Shown piece after piece: positions 17,475-28,536 of a stretch of 64,000 nt of DNA. The notes under the pieces are model-generated. The model was given only the letters and a program-made list of their open reading frames with translations, was not told where the DNA came from and searched no databases. This stretch comes from Nostoc indistinguendum CM1-VF10 (lineage in GTDB: Bacteria; Cyanobacteriota; Cyanobacteriia; Cyanobacteriales; Nostocaceae), in contig JAHHHS010000019.1 in the NCBI GenBank assembly GCA_019359215.1, positions 1-64,000 on the forward strand, in the 5' to 3' direction. Numbering within the stretch: position 1 is the stretch's first letter; the number at the start of each line of letters is the position of its first letter. Position numbers and translations under genes: made by a program.

Positions 17475-17819
17475 CTAGTCAATTTCGCTACTGTTGGTTT
17501 CAGATCCTTGGAGAGCCATTTCAAAATCCATTCTCTGTTCAGCGTTACGCAAGAAATAACCACTAATCATAGCAGAAGCGAGAAGCCGACCCAGACTTTC
17601 TCGACTGGTGGTAACAGTAACGCCAAAGTGCTCTGAAGGCAGATTACCCAATAGCCCTGTAATATTCCGTTCCATTACTTGAAAGACTTCGGCAGACGCG
17701 GGTTTAGATAGTTGGGTAACTGTTTCTGGGCTCAAGGATTTAACGTACTGCCATAGTAAATCGCTAGTTTCTGATTCACTATTGAAAAATTCTGAGACAT
17801 GATTGGATGGGTTATTCAT
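17475..17819 (-). CDS. DUF760-family protein (114 aa)
   Basis: The protein has the DUF760 pattern shared by cyanobacteria and plastids: LLWQYVKSLSPETVTQLSKP, VFQVMERNITGLLGNLPSEHF and a C-terminal RLLASAMISGYFLRNAEQRMDFE. The function is not established; plant members are linked to chloroplast proteins. The last 20 residues are polar and low in complexity. It stands alone between mutT and the sigma factor, with its own terminator. Confidence 0.85.
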   Translation of the reverse strand: MNNPSNHVSEFFNSESETSDLLWQYVKSLSPETVTQLSKPASAEVFQVMERNITGLLGNLPSEHFGVTVTTSRESLGRLLASAMISGYFLRNAEQRMDFEMALQGSETNSSEID

Positions 17820-18064
17820 TTTTTAGCTCCTTAACTACCACTGCTAGCTGCGGCGCTTGTGATTTAAATATTAAATGTCTATTTTGGATTTGACTTAGCT
17901 AGCTCTTTTGTCTTCCTGTCAACTAATGTAACAGCCTAGCTTTCTGGTGTAAGTAGGCGTAACCGTACCAAAGTCGGCGTATTTTCTCACCCCAATAAAT
18001 AAAATAAGGAGTGAAAAGTTAATTAAAAACTCCTCACTCCTAACTCCTAACTCCCAACTTTCCC

Positions 18065-19063
18065 CTAACTTGCCAAATATTCACCCATGTTGGCTTTAGA
18101 CTTGCGAAGTTTGGTTAAGGCTTCCCGCTCAATTTGCCGGACTCGTTCTCGGCTAATGTTCAGGATTTCACCAATTCTAGCCAGCGTCAGGGCTTGCCCA
18201 TCAGTTAAGCCAAAGCGCAGCGTGATCACTTCTTTCTGTTGTGGCGTGAGATCACCCATCAAGCGATCTAAGTCATAAGATAGGGAAGATTGCATCACAA
18301 ATTCTTCTGGAGATGCTCCTGGATCTTCTAGCATTTCTCCGAGTTCGGTGTCGTAATTATCACCTAGCCGCAAGTCTAAGGAAAGGGGCAAACGCGCCTT
18401 TTCTAGATACTCTCGCACCTGTTTGGGGGTCAATTCTAATTCTTCAGCTAGTTCACCAGCTGTAGGGGCACGTCCCAACTTTTGAGACAATTGGCGCTGT
18501 GCCTTTTTAATTTTATTTAATTTTTCAGTAATATGGATAGGCAGCCGAATAGTACGGGCTTTTTCTGCTATAGCACGAGTAATAGCTTGCCGAATCCACC
18601 AATAGGCATAGGTAGAAAATCTATACCCTTTGGTAGGGTCAAACTTTTCTACGCCCCGTTGCATACCAATACTACCTTCTTGGATCAAGTCCAGTAAATC
18701 GACGTTGCGCTTTATGTACTTTTTGGCAACGGAAACTACCAGCCGCAAATTGGCTTCTACCATCTTACGTTTGGCAATCTCACCATCAGCGATCGCTTCG
18801 TTCAACTCTGCTGGTTCTAACTTTGTCGCTTCGGCCCACTCTTCGAGAGTCGGTTGACGATCTAACTGCATGGCAAGAGATTCTCTTGATTCGTGCAAAG
18901 TACAAGAACGTTGCACTTGTTTACCATAGAAAATCTCTTCCTCGTGGGTTAAGAGTGGCACACGGCCAATCTCACGCAGGTAAGTCCGCACGAGGTCTGT
19001 GGCTGTCTGAGCGGTCTTCATGGCGCTACTCTTTGGTAATGATGGGTTTGGCGGTAGGGTCAT
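18065..19063 (-). CDS. Group 2 sigma-70 family RNA polymerase sigma factor
   Basis: The 332-residue protein is a primary-like but non-essential type sigma factor. It has region 1.2 ([22 protein letters not shown]), region 2 with [17 protein letters not shown], region 3 ([19 protein letters not shown]) and region 4.2 with a helix-turn-helix ([20 protein letters not shown]). It lacks the long N-terminus of SigA, which places it in group 2 (SigB/SigD/SigE-like). Which paralogue cannot be decided by eye. In Nostoc such factors act in nutrient, redox and stress responses. It has a 580-bp upstream region, consistent with complex regulation. Confidence 0.93.
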   Translation of the reverse strand: MTLPPNPSLPKSSAMKTAQTATDLVRTYLREIGRVPLLTHEEEIFYGKQVQRSCTLHESRESLAMQLDRQPTLEEWAEATKLEPAELNEAIADGEIAKRKMVEANLRLVVSVAKKYIKRNVDLLDLIQEGSIGMQRGVEKFDPTKGYRFSTYAYWWIRQAITRAIAEKARTIRLPIHITEKLNKIKKAQRQLSQKLGRAPTAGELAEELELTPKQVREYLEKARLPLSLDLRLGDNYDTELGEMLEDPGASPEEFVMQSSLSYDLDRLMGDLTPQQKEVITLRFGLTDGQALTLARIGEILNISRERVRQIEREALTKLRKSKANMGEYLAS

Positions 19064-19644
19064 TAAAGGATAGATGCTTTGTTAGGGTGCTACCCAGTCA
19101 GACTGGGAACCTATGCTATGGTTTACAACTTACGCGCCCGATAATCTCGGCTGCTCATAATAATCAAATTTAGGCTTCTTAACTGCTAAAAGTTACAGCT
19201 ATTTTCTATTTTCCACAAGTATCTACAGTTAGATAAAAGGTAGCTTTTTAAACATTTTTTTATTGGAACCTTATTAATAATTGTAACATTTATGAGAATA
19301 TTTTGGCTATATAGCAACATTAAATTTTCTGGTTGTTCCAGTTCATGCAATATCGCCCTCTCTCTTAAGGCTGACTAGAAGCCAATTTAAGAAATTATCT
19401 GGTTAATATAAGCCTCCTCATATTTGTTAAAGTATCTCTAATGAGAACTATAGTCATTCTCTTATAACAATTACTTAATTTTTTTGGGCATTGGGCATGG
19501 GGAAGAGGGCTTGAGGACAAGGAGAATTGGAGACAAGGGGAAAGACTTGTTTCAAGTTCTCACCTCTTGTCCCCTTGTCCCCCTCATCTCCCTCATCTCC
19601 CTCATCTCCCTACCTCCCCTACTCCCCTTACTCCCCACTCCCTA
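19064..19644. other. Intergenic region between carB and the sigma factor gene
   Basis: No gene is supported. The part next to the sigma gene (19064-19480) is AT-rich and should hold its promoter. The part next to carB (19490-19640) is made of low-complexity repeats: GGGCATTGGGCATGGGG, then CCTCATCT-C units repeated three times, then CTCCCCTACTCCC-type sequence. Confidence 0.55.
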
Positions 19645-22600
19645 CTACCTCACAATTGGGCAATATTCTTGAATGGTTTTTACGTCCAAAGTCGTATTTT
19701 GTAAAGAACGAATGGCGGCGACGGTAGCTTTCGCGCCGGCGATGGTAGTAATGATGGGAATTTTGTAACCTAAAGCTGTGCGGCGGATTAACCTAGCATC
19801 AGTATGGGCTTCTTCCCCTGAAGGTGTGTTGATAATAAGTTGGATTCTCTGATTTTTGATTGCATCTAGCACGTGGGGACGGCCTTCATGGAGTTTTAAC
19901 ACTAATTCAATATCTAACCCCTGTTCGAGAAGAACTCGGCGTGTACCAAGGGTAGCCATCACTGTAAAGCCCAAATCGATAAACTCCTTCACCACAGCAC
20001 CGGCGACAGCTTTATCGCGATCGCTCATTGATACAAATACAGTTCCACTCAGTGGTAAACGCTCTCCAGCACCCATTTCTGCTTTGGCAAAGGCCCGGCC
20101 AAAGTCGCTGTCAATCCCCATCACCTCACCAGTAGAGCGCATTTCTGGGCCCAATATTGTATCAGTTCCAGAGAATTTATTAAAGGGTAATACAGCTTCT
20201 TTTACAGCAATATGTTGGGGAATGACTTCCTCGGTAAAATGTAGCTCCTCTAAGGTTTTACCTGACATAATTAAGGATGCTAGTTTCGCTAACTGTACAC
20301 CTGTTGCTTTAGAAACAAAGGGCACTGTACGCGAGGCGCGGGGGTTGGCTTCCAAAATGTAAACTTGGGGAGAATAACTACTTGCGCCGACAACGGCAAA
20401 TTGAATATTCATCAACCCTACGACTGACAGCGCTTGTGCTAGCTGCACCGTCCAAGTGCGAATTTGATTGAGAACTGCTGGTGATAGAGAAATAGAAGGT
20501 AAAGAACAAGCTGAATCTCCTGAGTGAATCCCTGCCTGTTCGATGTGTTCCATTATACCACCAATCACCACCCGTCCTGTATGGTCTGCGATCGCATCTA
20601 CATCCACTTCAATCGCATTTTCCAAAAACTTATCAATCAAAATCGGATGTTCTGGTTCCACTAGTACCGCAAAGGTCATGTAGCGTTCCAATTCAGCATC
20701 AGAATAAACGATTTCCATCGCCCGTCCCCCCAACACATAGCTAGGACGCACCACCACCGGATAGCCAATGCGTTTAGCGACAATCAGCGCGTCTTCGTAA
20801 CTCCGCGCAACACCATTAGGCGGTTGGGAAATATTCAACTGTTGAAGAATCTTTTCAAACCGCTCCCGGTTTTCTGCCATGTCGATGGAATCTGGCGATG
20901 TACCCCAAATTTTGGTCAGGAGTCCTGATGTATCATTGCTGAGAAACTCTTGTAACGGGATAGCCAACTTTAGCGGTGTTTGTCCGCCAAACTGGACAAT
21001 CACCCCGACTGGATTTTCAGTTTCAATGATGTTCATAACATCTTCTTTTGTTAAAGGCTCAAAGTAAAGGCGATCGCTGGTATCGTAGTCTGTCGAAACT
21101 GTCTCTGGGTTAGAGTTGACCATAATCGTCTCATACCCCGCTTTCTTCAAAGCATAAGCGGCGTGACAACAACAATAATCAAACTCGATTCCCTGTCCAA
21201 TGCGGTTGGGGCCACCACCCAAAATCAATACTTTTGGCTTGGTTGCGGGCATTACCTCTGTTTCTTCTTCGTAGGTAGAATAGTAGTAGGGAGTAAAGGC
21301 CTCAAACTCAGCAGCGCAGGTATCTACGGTTTTATAAACTGGGATAATCCCTAGTGACTTGCGGTAAGCGCGAACTTCATCTTCGGTGGTTTTGGTGGCA
21401 TAAGCAATCTGGCGATCGCTATATCCGTCCCGCTTCACTTCATAAAGTTGCTCTTTTGTCAATTGCTGTAAAGGTGTCCGCTTAAGGAATTTCTCGACAT
21501 CTAACAGTTGCTGAAATTTATCTAGGAACCACGGGTCAATACCAGTCAGTTCGTAGATTTCCTCAGCACTAATCCCTAGTTGCAAGGCATGGCGTACAGA
21601 GAAAATGCGATCGGGGTTAGGTGTCCGTAGTTGGGCGCGAATTTGTTCACCACTGGGTAACTTTTCGGCTTTGTCGCAACCCCAACCAGCGCGTCCGGTT
21701 TCGAGCGATCGCAACGCCTTTTGGAAGGATTCGTTGAACGTCCGCCCAATTGCCATTGCTTCCCCGACGGACTTCATTTGAGTTGTTAGCACTGGGTCAG
21801 AACCAGGAAACTTTTCAAAGGCGAAGCGAGGAATTTTTGTTACCACATAGTCAATTGTCGGCTCAAAGGACGCGGGAGTTTTCTTGGTGATGTCATTTTT
21901 AATTTCATCCAAGGTGTAGCCCACAGCCAATTTTGCTGCCATTTTGGCGATAGGGAAACCCGTAGCTTTAGAAGACAAAGCCGAACTACGGGAAACGCGG
22001 GGGTTCATCTCAATTACAACCACATCCCCATTAACCGGATTGACAGCAAACTGGATATTAGAACCGCCAGTTTCCACACCGATCTCGCGGATGATTTTGA
22101 TTGCCATATCCCGCAGCCTTTGATATTCTTTATCAGTAAGGGTTTGCGCGGGAGCGACAGTAATTGAGTCTCCAGTGTGGATGCCCATAGGGTCAAGGTT
22201 TTCGATGGAGCAGATAATCACCACGTTATCTGCCAAGTCACGCATCACTTCGAGTTCATATTCTTTCCAGCCGAGTAAAGACTGGTCAATGAGAATTTGC
22301 GAAACGGGGCTGGCATCTATACCTACCTGTGCCATTTCTTCAAATTCTTCTTGGTTGTAGGCAATACCGCCGCCACTTCCACCCATTGTGAAAGCTGGAC
22401 GAATAATTAGGGGATAAGTACCAATTTTACGGGCAACAGCTTTGGCTTCTTCCAAAGATTCGGCTGTGCCACTGGGACACACAGCTATCCCGATCCTTGC
22501 CATTGCTTCACCAAAAAGTTTTCGATCTTCGGCTTTTTCGATCGCTGGAAGTTTAGCGCCGATTAACTCAACGCCGTACTTTTCCAACACCCCATTTTTT

Positions 22601-22908
22601 GCTAAAGCAACGGCGAGGTTGAGGGCAGTTTGTCCTCCCATCGTTGGTAGGAGAGCATCAGGGCGTTCTTTCTCAATAACTTTTTCGACCAATTCTGGAG
22701 TTAACGGTTCAATGTAAGTGCGATCGGCCGTTTCCGGGTCGGTCATAATCGTTGCAGGGTTGGAGTTGACCAAAATCACTTCATAGCCTTCTTCTCGCAG
22801 CGCTTTGCAGGCTTGAGTGCCAGAGTAGTCAAACTCAGAGGCTTGTCCGATCACAATTGGGCCAGAGCCTAACAGTAGGATTTTCCGGAGGTCATCACGG
22901 CGGGGCAT
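19645..22908 (-). CDS. carB: Carbamoyl-phosphate synthase large subunit
   Basis: CarB makes carbamoyl phosphate from bicarbonate, ammonia (from CarA) and two ATP, for arginine and pyrimidines. The 1087-residue protein has the duplicated ATP-grasp architecture. The first half begins with [20 protein letters not shown] and the second with [20 protein letters not shown]. The allosteric MGS-like domain follows ([14 protein letters not shown] onward). Catalytic-half motifs such as [13 protein letters not shown] and [20 protein letters not shown] are intact. Length is normal. carA is not adjacent, as is usual in cyanobacteria. Confidence 0.98.
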   Translation of the reverse strand: MPRRDDLRKILLLGSGPIVIGQASEFDYSGTQACKALREEGYEVILVNSNPATIMTDPETADRTYIEPLTPELVEKVIEKERPDALLPTMGGQTALNLAVALAKNGVLEKYGVELIGAKLPAIEKAEDRKLFGEAMARIGIAVCPSGTAESLEEAKAVARKIGTYPLIIRPAFTMGGSGGGIAYNQEEFEEMAQVGIDASPVSQILIDQSLLGWKEYELEVMRDLADNVVIICSIENLDPMGIHTGDSITVAPAQTLTDKEYQRLRDMAIKIIREIGVETGGSNIQFAVNPVNGDVVVIEMNPRVSRSSALSSKATGFPIAKMAAKLAVGYTLDEIKNDITKKTPASFEPTIDYVVTKIPRFAFEKFPGSDPVLTTQMKSVGEAMAIGRTFNESFQKALRSLETGRAGWGCDKAEKLPSGEQIRAQLRTPNPDRIFSVRHALQLGISAEEIYELTGIDPWFLDKFQQLLDVEKFLKRTPLQQLTKEQLYEVKRDGYSDRQIAYATKTTEDEVRAYRKSLGIIPVYKTVDTCAAEFEAFTPYYYSTYEEETEVMPATKPKVLILGGGPNRIGQGIEFDYCCCHAAYALKKAGYETIMVNSNPETVSTDYDTSDRLYFEPLTKEDVMNIIETENPVGVIVQFGGQTPLKLAIPLQEFLSNDTSGLLTKIWGTSPDSIDMAENRERFEKILQQLNISQPPNGVARSYEDALIVAKRIGYPVVVRPSYVLGGRAMEIVYSDAELERYMTFAVLVEPEHPILIDKFLENAIEVDVDAIADHTGRVVIGGIMEHIEQAGIHSGDSACSLPSISLSPAVLNQIRTWTVQLAQALSVVGLMNIQFAVVGASSYSPQVYILEANPRASRTVPFVSKATGVQLAKLASLIMSGKTLEELHFTEEVIPQHIAVKEAVLPFNKFSGTDTILGPEMRSTGEVMGIDSDFGRAFAKAEMGAGERLPLSGTVFVSMSDRDKAVAGAVVKEFIDLGFTVMATLGTRRVLLEQGLDIELVLKLHEGRPHVLDAIKNQRIQLIINTPSGEEAHTDARLIRRTALGYKIPIITTIAGAKATVAAIRSLQNTTLDVKTIQEYCPIVR

Positions 22909-23121
22909 AGTCGTTGCCTTGGAATACGAGAATACAAATCTTGATTATTTTAAGGGTCTTTACACCCTGTCGTGCTTTTTATTATTAAGTTTTCTAGGTT
23001 TGATGACAGAGGAGGGATTGGCGAAGAGGCAGAGGGGCAGGGAGCAGGGGGAGATGGGAAGGACAAGGGGGGCAAGGGAGAATTACTGAACAACTTTCTT
23101 TCTTGTCTTTTCCCAATGACC

Positions 23122-23162
23122 CATGCCCAATGCCCAATGCCCAATGCCCAATGCCCAATGTT
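23122..23162. repeat. Heptameric tandem repeat (TGCCCAA)n
   Basis: Five consecutive ATGCCCA units form a short tandem repeat typical of Nostoc-group genomes. Related units occur at 47650-47705 and 53980-54010. Confidence 0.85.
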
Positions 23163-23393
23163 CAACGATTGTTTTGTATTTCTAATTTTATTTAATTGTG
23201 ATGGCAAAAATTTTAAAGCTTTTGCAAATCTTTGTTATTTAAGTTAGTAAGCCTTTTCAAAAACTGGTGATTTATTGTCGCATATATCTATTTGCTTATT
23301 CAGCACAAATAAATTACTTAGATGAAAATTCATATTAATTAGCTAATTGCTAAACATTTTCAATATTAAATCTTATATAGATATGTTTACTTA

Positions 23394-23436
23394 AATTAAA
23401 AATGGCAGAGAAATAAGGATACCATTCTCTGCCATT
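23394..23436 (-). terminator. Rho-independent terminator of dps
   Basis: AATGGCAGAGAA (23401-23412) pairs perfectly with TTCTCTGCCATT (23425-23436), a 12-bp stem. On the minus strand it is followed by TTTAATTTAA. It lies 77 bp downstream of the dps stop and works best on that strand. Confidence 0.85.
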
Positions 23437-23512
23437 ATTTATAATATTTTAAGAGTTCGTGCTGCCAACTTTTTCTTTCAGTCTAGGTAGACAAATCTAG
23501 ATTATGAGAGTT

Positions 23513-24067
23513 TTAGCTTTGAGCAGCTTGGACAAACCCTAAAGTTAAGCTGTCTTTGGCGAGGAAGTGAGATAAATGATATGCACGTTCCTCGGTTTTC
23601 AACAAAATCTTTTCGTACAGATAGCGTGTACCCCGATCGCCTAAACTCTCTGCCTGAGCAGCTTGACGACGAATTACGCCAATGATTGCTTGTTCGGCAG
23701 CTAGGTCATTTTCCACCATTTGACGAGAAGAATATACACCTTCAGATTCTTGTTCAAAGCAGGTTAATTCTGCTAACTTGCTGAAGGTCGCTACTGGCAC
23801 GCCACCCAGTCCATCCAAACGTTCTCCAATTTCATGAACGTGGTCTTGTACTTGGTTGTAGCTTTCGTTAAAAAACTCATGCAGAGAGTAGAATTCTGAG
23901 CCTTCAACTACAAAATGATGCTTTTGGTACTGCAAGTATAGTGCTTGGAAACTAGCTAATACAACATTGAATCCTTCTGTGACTGGAGCAGTTACACTGT
24001 GATCCAGCAATACAGGATTGTCATATACATTACCAAAATTCCGTAACAAAGTTTGCGTTTCAGACAT
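23513..24067 (-). CDS. dps: Dps-family ferritin-like DNA-binding/iron-storage protein
   Basis: Dps proteins form 12-subunit shells that oxidise iron with peroxide and protect DNA. The 184-residue protein has the ferroxidase-site pattern of the family: [23 protein letters not shown] supplies the His, and [21 protein letters not shown] supplies the D and E of the partner subunit. Nostoc has several Dps paralogues and this one has the typical long C-terminal helix ([20 protein letters not shown]). It is monocistronic with its own strong terminator. Iron or oxidative control is likely, but no clear box was found. Confidence 0.93.
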   Translation of the reverse strand: MSETQTLLRNFGNVYDNPVLLDHSVTAPVTEGFNVVLASFQALYLQYQKHHFVVEGSEFYSLHEFFNESYNQVQDHVHEIGERLDGLGGVPVATFSKLAELTCFEQESEGVYSSRQMVENDLAAEQAIIGVIRRQAAQAESLGDRGTRYLYEKILLKTEERAYHLSHFLAKDSLTLGFVQAAQS

Positions 24068-24484
24068 TGCGTTCCTCTCTTTTTAACAGTTATAGATTTT
24101 AACTGCTTATTCTTAACATATTAACATTTTAATAATAAGAGCAAGCCAATTCGCCATGTCAATATTTTGTATTTTTGCTTACTAAAAATATCAAGTTTAT
24201 TATTTGCAACTTGATGGGTGTGCCATGAAATTGCATAAATTTGTCATTAATGTTGACATCACAGCTTAAATGTGCATATTTCTCAACAGAGACAGGGAGA
24301 GAAATTTTTACTTTGTCCTTTTTGTTCCCCTCTCAATATGGGATAGCTACAAAAATTTTATTTTTTTTCCAAAGTTACTGAGAATTGTTTGCACTTAAGG
24401 TATGCTGGTTTTAAGAAGCTAACTCCTAAGACTTTCAAAAGCAAGGGAGTTAAATCGCGGTAATTACTGCAAGTTTGTTGCACT
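24068..24484. other. AT-rich divergent intergenic region
   Basis: The region separates dps (minus) from the 90-residue protein (plus) and must carry both promoters. It is strongly AT-rich. No repeat or structured element was identified. Confidence 0.4.
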
Positions 24485-24757
24485 TTGAGGACAATTCGCT
24501 TGAAATCGTTTAGTTCAGAAATAGAAAGCAACCACCTTGTAGAGGTGAATTGGACAGACCGCTGGCAAGTCTATCAACGCCTAAAGGAGTTAGACATTCC
24601 CTGTAGTTGTGCGGCTAACCAGCCATTGAAAGTTGAAATTGGCTCTCCTATGACAGCTGTTCAACTTTGGAGTGTGATACGGCGATTAACAGCCTCCCGT
24701 CAAGACCAGATTTGGACTCTTGAGTGCTGCTGGAAAAATCGCGATCAACAGTTCTAA
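24485..24757 (+). CDS. Hypothetical protein (90 aa)
   Basis: The frame opens with TTG at 24485 and reads MRTIRLKSFSSEIESNHLVEVNWTDR on. No in-frame ATG occurs until late in the frame, so a TTG start is the best choice, though there is no strong ribosome-binding site. The protein has three cysteines (CSCAAN and ECCW) and a mixed alpha/beta look; WTDRWQVYQRLKELDIPC suggests a compact cyanobacteria-specific domain. No function is recognised. It is 64 bp upstream of the [2Fe-2S] protein, on the same strand, and could be cotranscribed. Confidence 0.6.
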   Translation: MRTIRLKSFSSEIESNHLVEVNWTDRWQVYQRLKELDIPCSCAANQPLKVEIGSPMTAVQLWSVIRRLTASRQDQIWTLECCWKNRDQQF

Positions 24758-24821
24758 TTTTTAGCTGTTGCTGAGAATATCTCGCTTGATAGTTTGTACT
24801 TAGTTAAAAGGAGGTCAAAAA

Positions 24822-25487
24822 ATGGGTGCGTCTCACAGTACGGAAGTATCGCAGTTTTGCCTTGAGGGCAGATTTATAGATTTTGTTATTAAAGATGGCT
24901 ATAAGCTTAAAGGCTTAATGCTGGGGACTCATGAAGGTGAGTCTTATATTAAACTCGCTAAACATTTACGGTCTGCTTTTGACTTGCGGCTACCAGCAGG
25001 TACTTGGCTGCAAGTTGTTGGTTATAAAGAATACGATATAAAAAAAGACAAAGTTACACTGAAGGCTGAACGTGTAATGGCGGCACGTTCTGAGATGGTG
25101 ATTCAGACGGCTACCCCAGTGCAAGAACCCCCATCTATTGATAATGCCAAGCTAAAACCAGCTAAAACTAAAGCCACGATTTTGGTGTGTCAAAAGTCTG
25201 ATTGCATGAAACGCGGTGGTAAAGCAGTTTGTCACGCGTTGGAGGCGGCTTTAAGTGATCGCGGTTTAGAAGACCAAGTTACAATCAAGGGCACTGGTTG
25301 TATGAAGAATTGTAAAGCTGGGACAAACCTAGTTATGCCAGATAAAACGCGCCATAGTCGAATTCAAGCAGGACAAGTCCCGGCGTTGATGGATAAGCAT
25401 TTTGGTGACAAGAGTGTGTCAGCACAGCCTGAGAATTTAAGGGAAATTACGATATCTAATGGCAAACTTTGGAGAAGTAATTCATAA
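24822..25487 (+). CDS. Thioredoxin-like [2Fe-2S] ferredoxin-domain protein
   Basis: The 221-residue protein has two parts. Residues 1-95 (FCLEGRFIDFVIKDGYKLKGLMLGT) resemble a small beta-barrel domain. The C-terminal part is a thioredoxin-like [2Fe-2S] domain with the cluster cysteines in VCQKSDCMKRGG and GTGCMKNCKAGTN. The first pair is spaced C-x4-C instead of a lone C-x(3-11)-C, normal in this family. It probably acts in electron transfer. A very strong AAAGGAGGTC sits just before the ATG. Confidence 0.82.
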   Translation: MGASHSTEVSQFCLEGRFIDFVIKDGYKLKGLMLGTHEGESYIKLAKHLRSAFDLRLPAGTWLQVVGYKEYDIKKDKVTLKAERVMAARSEMVIQTATPVQEPPSIDNAKLKPAKTKATILVCQKSDCMKRGGKAVCHALEAALSDRGLEDQVTIKGTGCMKNCKAGTNLVMPDKTRHSRIQAGQVPALMDKHFGDKSVSAQPENLREITISNGKLWRSNS

Positions 25488-25980
25488 AATCTTGACATTT
25501 CAATGAGAAAGCTTAATAATATCTTCTCAAGTGTGTTCCCTTAATACTCGGCGTTGGACTTTTGCCAAGTATTTGCAAGAGTTTTGAATTAAGCGATCGC
25601 CTACGATTTGTCATGACAAAGGCAAACTAGTAGAAGCGATCGCTTAATATTTTATGGAATGAGGATATTGATCAAAGGAGAATTCAGGAGTCATACCAAT
25701 TCGCAATTCGCAATTCGCAATGACGCTCTCTACGAAACGCTAAAAGCGAACACGGACTCGCTAACGCAATTAAAAAACTTAGATGTAGCAAAGCTTTCAG
25801 GGGTTACATCTGTATCAGATTTTTTGTGAAATGGTATCATGAGTCAGAATTCAATTGGGTATTCTGACCGAAAAAGCAGATAGCGAAGATTCCAACATCT
25901 GTGCAAAAACCAGAAAGTCCTTTTTCCCCTGCTCCCTGCTCACTGTGGTCTTGATGATAAATCTTTAAGCGGACATGATA
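25488..25980. other. Intergenic region with HIP1 and dispersed repeats
   Basis: The gap contains an inverted pair, ATTAAGCGATCGC (25587-25599) and GCGATCGCTTAAT (25637-25649), centred on HIP1 octamers. CGCAATT repeats and a dispersed stretch lie at 25705-25770. No gene is supported. Confidence 0.5.
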
Positions 25981-26709
25981 TCACACCTCTGGTTCAATTC
26001 CTGCCGTCCGCAATTGTGCCGCTAGTCGTTCGGCGCGTTGGTGTTCTTGTTCAGCGCGTTGTCGTTCTTGTTCGGCTAATTCTCCACCCCAAAGCAGTAG
26101 GTTTCCTTGTTCATCCCACCACCGCAACGATTTACCTGTGCGGTTTTCACGTGTACCCTGCCACACTCCAAGGTAAAGATTTATGTCCGCTATCCAGTAA
26201 CGTTGATTTTCATCAGGCTGTTGCAAAATGTACTGTTCTGTGTTTTGTAACTGATACATCTCTATACTGCCGTTATCTGGTTCAAAGATGATGTAGTTTG
26301 GTACTTTTAGGATGCGCTCGTAGAAAAACCATTTTCCTGGGGGATATGTTGCTTTGACAGAATACTCTGTCTCCTCTGTATCGGAAACAAATTCCATTAC
26401 AACTACGGGAATGTCACCCTGTAATTGAGGGGTATAACTACGTATTACTTCTTCCCTATTGACGTTAATTTTGGGAATGAAAGCCCAATCAGGGGCTTTA
26501 ATAATCATTCTGTTGTTGAGAGTGGCACAAATAGCGTAATTGCTTGTTATTAAGGTGTTAGCTGAAATTTTTCCGGCTAATTGTAGGCTTTCTGTGAGTG
26601 CATTAGCTAAGGCTGGTTGGTTGATGTTATCCAGTGGATCATTTGGCAGTTTGTAATCATCGGGTAGTTTTTCCCAAGTGATTTGGTAGTCTTGGGTGAG
26701 GGCTGTCAT
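25981..26709 (-). CDS. Uma2-family putative endonuclease (DUF820)
   Basis: The 242-residue protein belongs to the Uma2/DUF820 group, which is greatly expanded in cyanobacteria and has a PD-(D/E)xK nuclease fold. The core reads IKAPDWAFIPKINV (the catalytic Asp), VVMEFVSDTEETEYSVK (E and K) and ERILKVPNYIIFEP. The C-terminus is a charged coiled coil (AEQERQRAEQEHQRAERLAAQL), common in this group. The biological role is unknown; many members sit near mobile DNA. It is followed downstream by a repeat region and lies upstream of no obvious partner. Confidence 0.85.
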   Translation of the reverse strand: MTALTQDYQITWEKLPDDYKLPNDPLDNINQPALANALTESLQLAGKISANTLITSNYAICATLNNRMIIKAPDWAFIPKINVNREEVIRSYTPQLQGDIPVVVMEFVSDTEETEYSVKATYPPGKWFFYERILKVPNYIIFEPDNGSIEMYQLQNTEQYILQQPDENQRYWIADINLYLGVWQGTRENRTGKSLRWWDEQGNLLLWGGELAEQERQRAEQEHQRAERLAAQLRTAGIEPEV

Positions 26710-26806
26710 CGTGAGTTGTCCTTTGGTGTGGTGTTAAAGTCGCGGATTTTACCCTAATGTTTGACTGTTTTAGATCCCCCAACTGCTTTTAAAAAAGGGC
26801 TATGGG

Positions 26807-28366
26807 TTACTCATCTTCATCGGGTTCTAAATCATCGGCTGTCAGTTCCTGATGGGGGATGGCGGCGATAATCGCATCTATTACTTTAGATACTGGCAAT
26901 ATTTCAATATTCAAGTCTGGGAATTTTGTCCCTTTTGGCACGATCGCTCTTTTAAATCCCAACTTAGCAGCTTCTTTTAACCGCAGCTCCATTTGGGAAA
27001 CCGATCGCACTTGTCCACCTAACCCAACTTCACCGATTAATACTGTACCCGGATCAACTATGCGATCGCGGAAACTGGCAACGATTGCGATCGCAATTCC
27101 TAAATCTACCGCAGGTTCTTCTACGTTCAACCCACCCGCAGAAGCAACGTAGGAATCTAATTTTGACATGGGGATTCCCACCCGTTTTTCTAAAACGGCG
27201 AGAATTTGCACTAAGCGGTTATAATCTACGCCAGTACCAGCACGACGGGGTGAAGGGTAGCTGGTGGGACTTACAAGAGCTTGCAACTCAACAACTATCG
27301 GGCGAGTACCTTCGCAAGCCACAACAATGGCAGTACCAGGAGCGGGATCATCACGGTTGCCTAAAAATAGCTCTGAGGGATTGGAGACTTCTCGCAATCC
27401 ATCTGCCACCATTTCAAAGATGCCGATTTCGTGAGTTGCGCCAAAACGGTTTTTGACTGTCCGTAATAATCGATGGGAGGCAAAGCGATCGCCTTCAAAA
27501 TACAACACCGTATCCACTAAATGTTCTAAGACTTTTGGCCCTGCGATCGCTCCTTCTTTGGTAACGTGCCCCACAATGAGCATAGTGACATCTTCGTGCT
27601 TCGCCACTTTCATCAATGCTGCTGTACATTCCCGTACCTGAGCCACTGAACCTGGTGCAGAAGTCAGCGCCGGAAAAAACACCGTTTGGATACTATCAAT
27701 CACCGCCACGTTTGGCTTTAGAGAGTCTATTTCTCGTAAAATTTCTTCTAAATCTGTTTCTGGCAGTACATATAAATCTGCACCTATGCTGTCAGGGTCT
27801 ATGGGAAGTGTAGCATCTACTACTACCGCCGTATCTACTACTCCTGTCGTATCTACTACTTTTACCTTCTCCTCATTAACCAGATTTACGCTTTTTGATA
27901 CTCCCAAACGAGAAGCTCGTAATTTTACCTGCTGTCCTGATTCTTCACCAGTTACGTAAAGAATGCGATATTTCTGTGCTAATTGATTTGATACTTGCAA
28001 CAATAAAGTTGATTTCCCAATACCCGGATCACCACCAATCAACACCATAGAACCTGGGACAACCCCACCTCCAAGCACCCGATCTAATTCTTCATAACCA
28101 GACTGCCATCGGGCGATTTGGCGATCAGTAATTTGATCAAATGTTAACGAGGATCGTGCTTTAGCTGGTTTAGCATGAGATTTGCCATTGTTTGGAGTTG
28201 ATTGCCAACTACTCACTCCCCCACGGGTGGGTATATCTACTGAGGATTGAATAGAAATTTGTTCTTCTAGAGAGTTGTAAGTACCGCAACCCGGACACTT
28301 ACCAAACCACTGGGGCGATTCTGCTCCACATTCGTTACAAACGTAAAAGGTTTTTGGCTTTGCCAT
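26807..28366 (-). CDS. radA: DNA repair protein RadA (with an unusual internal insertion)
   Basis: RadA is a RecA-like helicase that moves branches during recombination. The 519-residue protein has the N-terminal C4 zinc finger (CNECGAESPQWFGKCPGC), Walker A GGDPGIGKSTLL, the KNRFG motif and the C-terminal Lon-protease-like domain. Between RLGVSK and LYVLPETDLEEI, where other RadA proteins have only a few residues, is an extra stretch of about 30 residues. It contains a small repeat (KVVDTTG, VVDTAV, VVDATLP), encoded by near-tandem GTAGTAGAT units. The frame stays open, so the protein should still be made. It is divergent from rpaB. Confidence 0.95.
   Translation of the reverse strand: MAKPKTFYVCNECGAESPQWFGKCPGCGTYNSLEEQISIQSSVDIPTRGGVSSWQSTPNNGKSHAKPAKARSSLTFDQITDRQIARWQSGYEELDRVLGGGVVPGSMVLIGGDPGIGKSTLLLQVSNQLAQKYRILYVTGEESGQQVKLRASRLGVSKSVNLVNEEKVKVVDTTGVVDTAVVVDATLPIDPDSIGADLYVLPETDLEEILREIDSLKPNVAVIDSIQTVFFPALTSAPGSVAQVRECTAALMKVAKHEDVTMLIVGHVTKEGAIAGPKVLEHLVDTVLYFEGDRFASHRLLRTVKNRFGATHEIGIFEMVADGLREVSNPSELFLGNRDDPAPGTAIVVACEGTRPIVVELQALVSPTSYPSPRRAGTGVDYNRLVQILAVLEKRVGIPMSKLDSYVASAGGLNVEEPAVDLGIAIAIVASFRDRIVDPGTVLIGEVGLGGQVRSVSQMELRLKEAAKLGFKRAIVPKGTKFPDLNIEILPVSKVIDAIIAAIPHQELTADDLEPDEDE
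27818..27870 (-). repeat. In-frame tandem repeat within radA
   Basis: On the minus strand, GTAGTAGATACG-type units of about 18 bp recur two to three times. They encode VVDT/VVDA repeats in the extra segment of RadA and look like replication slippage. Confidence 0.6.
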
Positions 28367-28536
28367 TATTAAATCTTATTAAATAATCTTAATATTTACT
28401 TAATTCTTGAAAAAAACTAAAATCTAATAATAGTAGTATTTAGAGCTTTTTCCAAATGAATTGATGGAATGATATCTTAATATTATGGTATTAAAAATTA
28501 ATCATGTAAATTTTTAGTGAAGGAGCATTGAGAAAC

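Larger units (their letters stand above)
22909..23512. other. Repeat-rich intergenic region between dps and carB
   Basis: The gap contains G-rich low-complexity sequence (23010-23080), five tandem TGCCCAA-type heptamers (about 23122-23160), an AT-rich stretch, and the dps terminator. No gene is supported. Confidence 0.6.

Noticed and set aside
23122..23162. CRISPR-like regular repeats
   Set aside because: The 7-bp units are contiguous and have no spacers, so this is a short tandem repeat. The same applies at 47650-47705 and 53980-54010.
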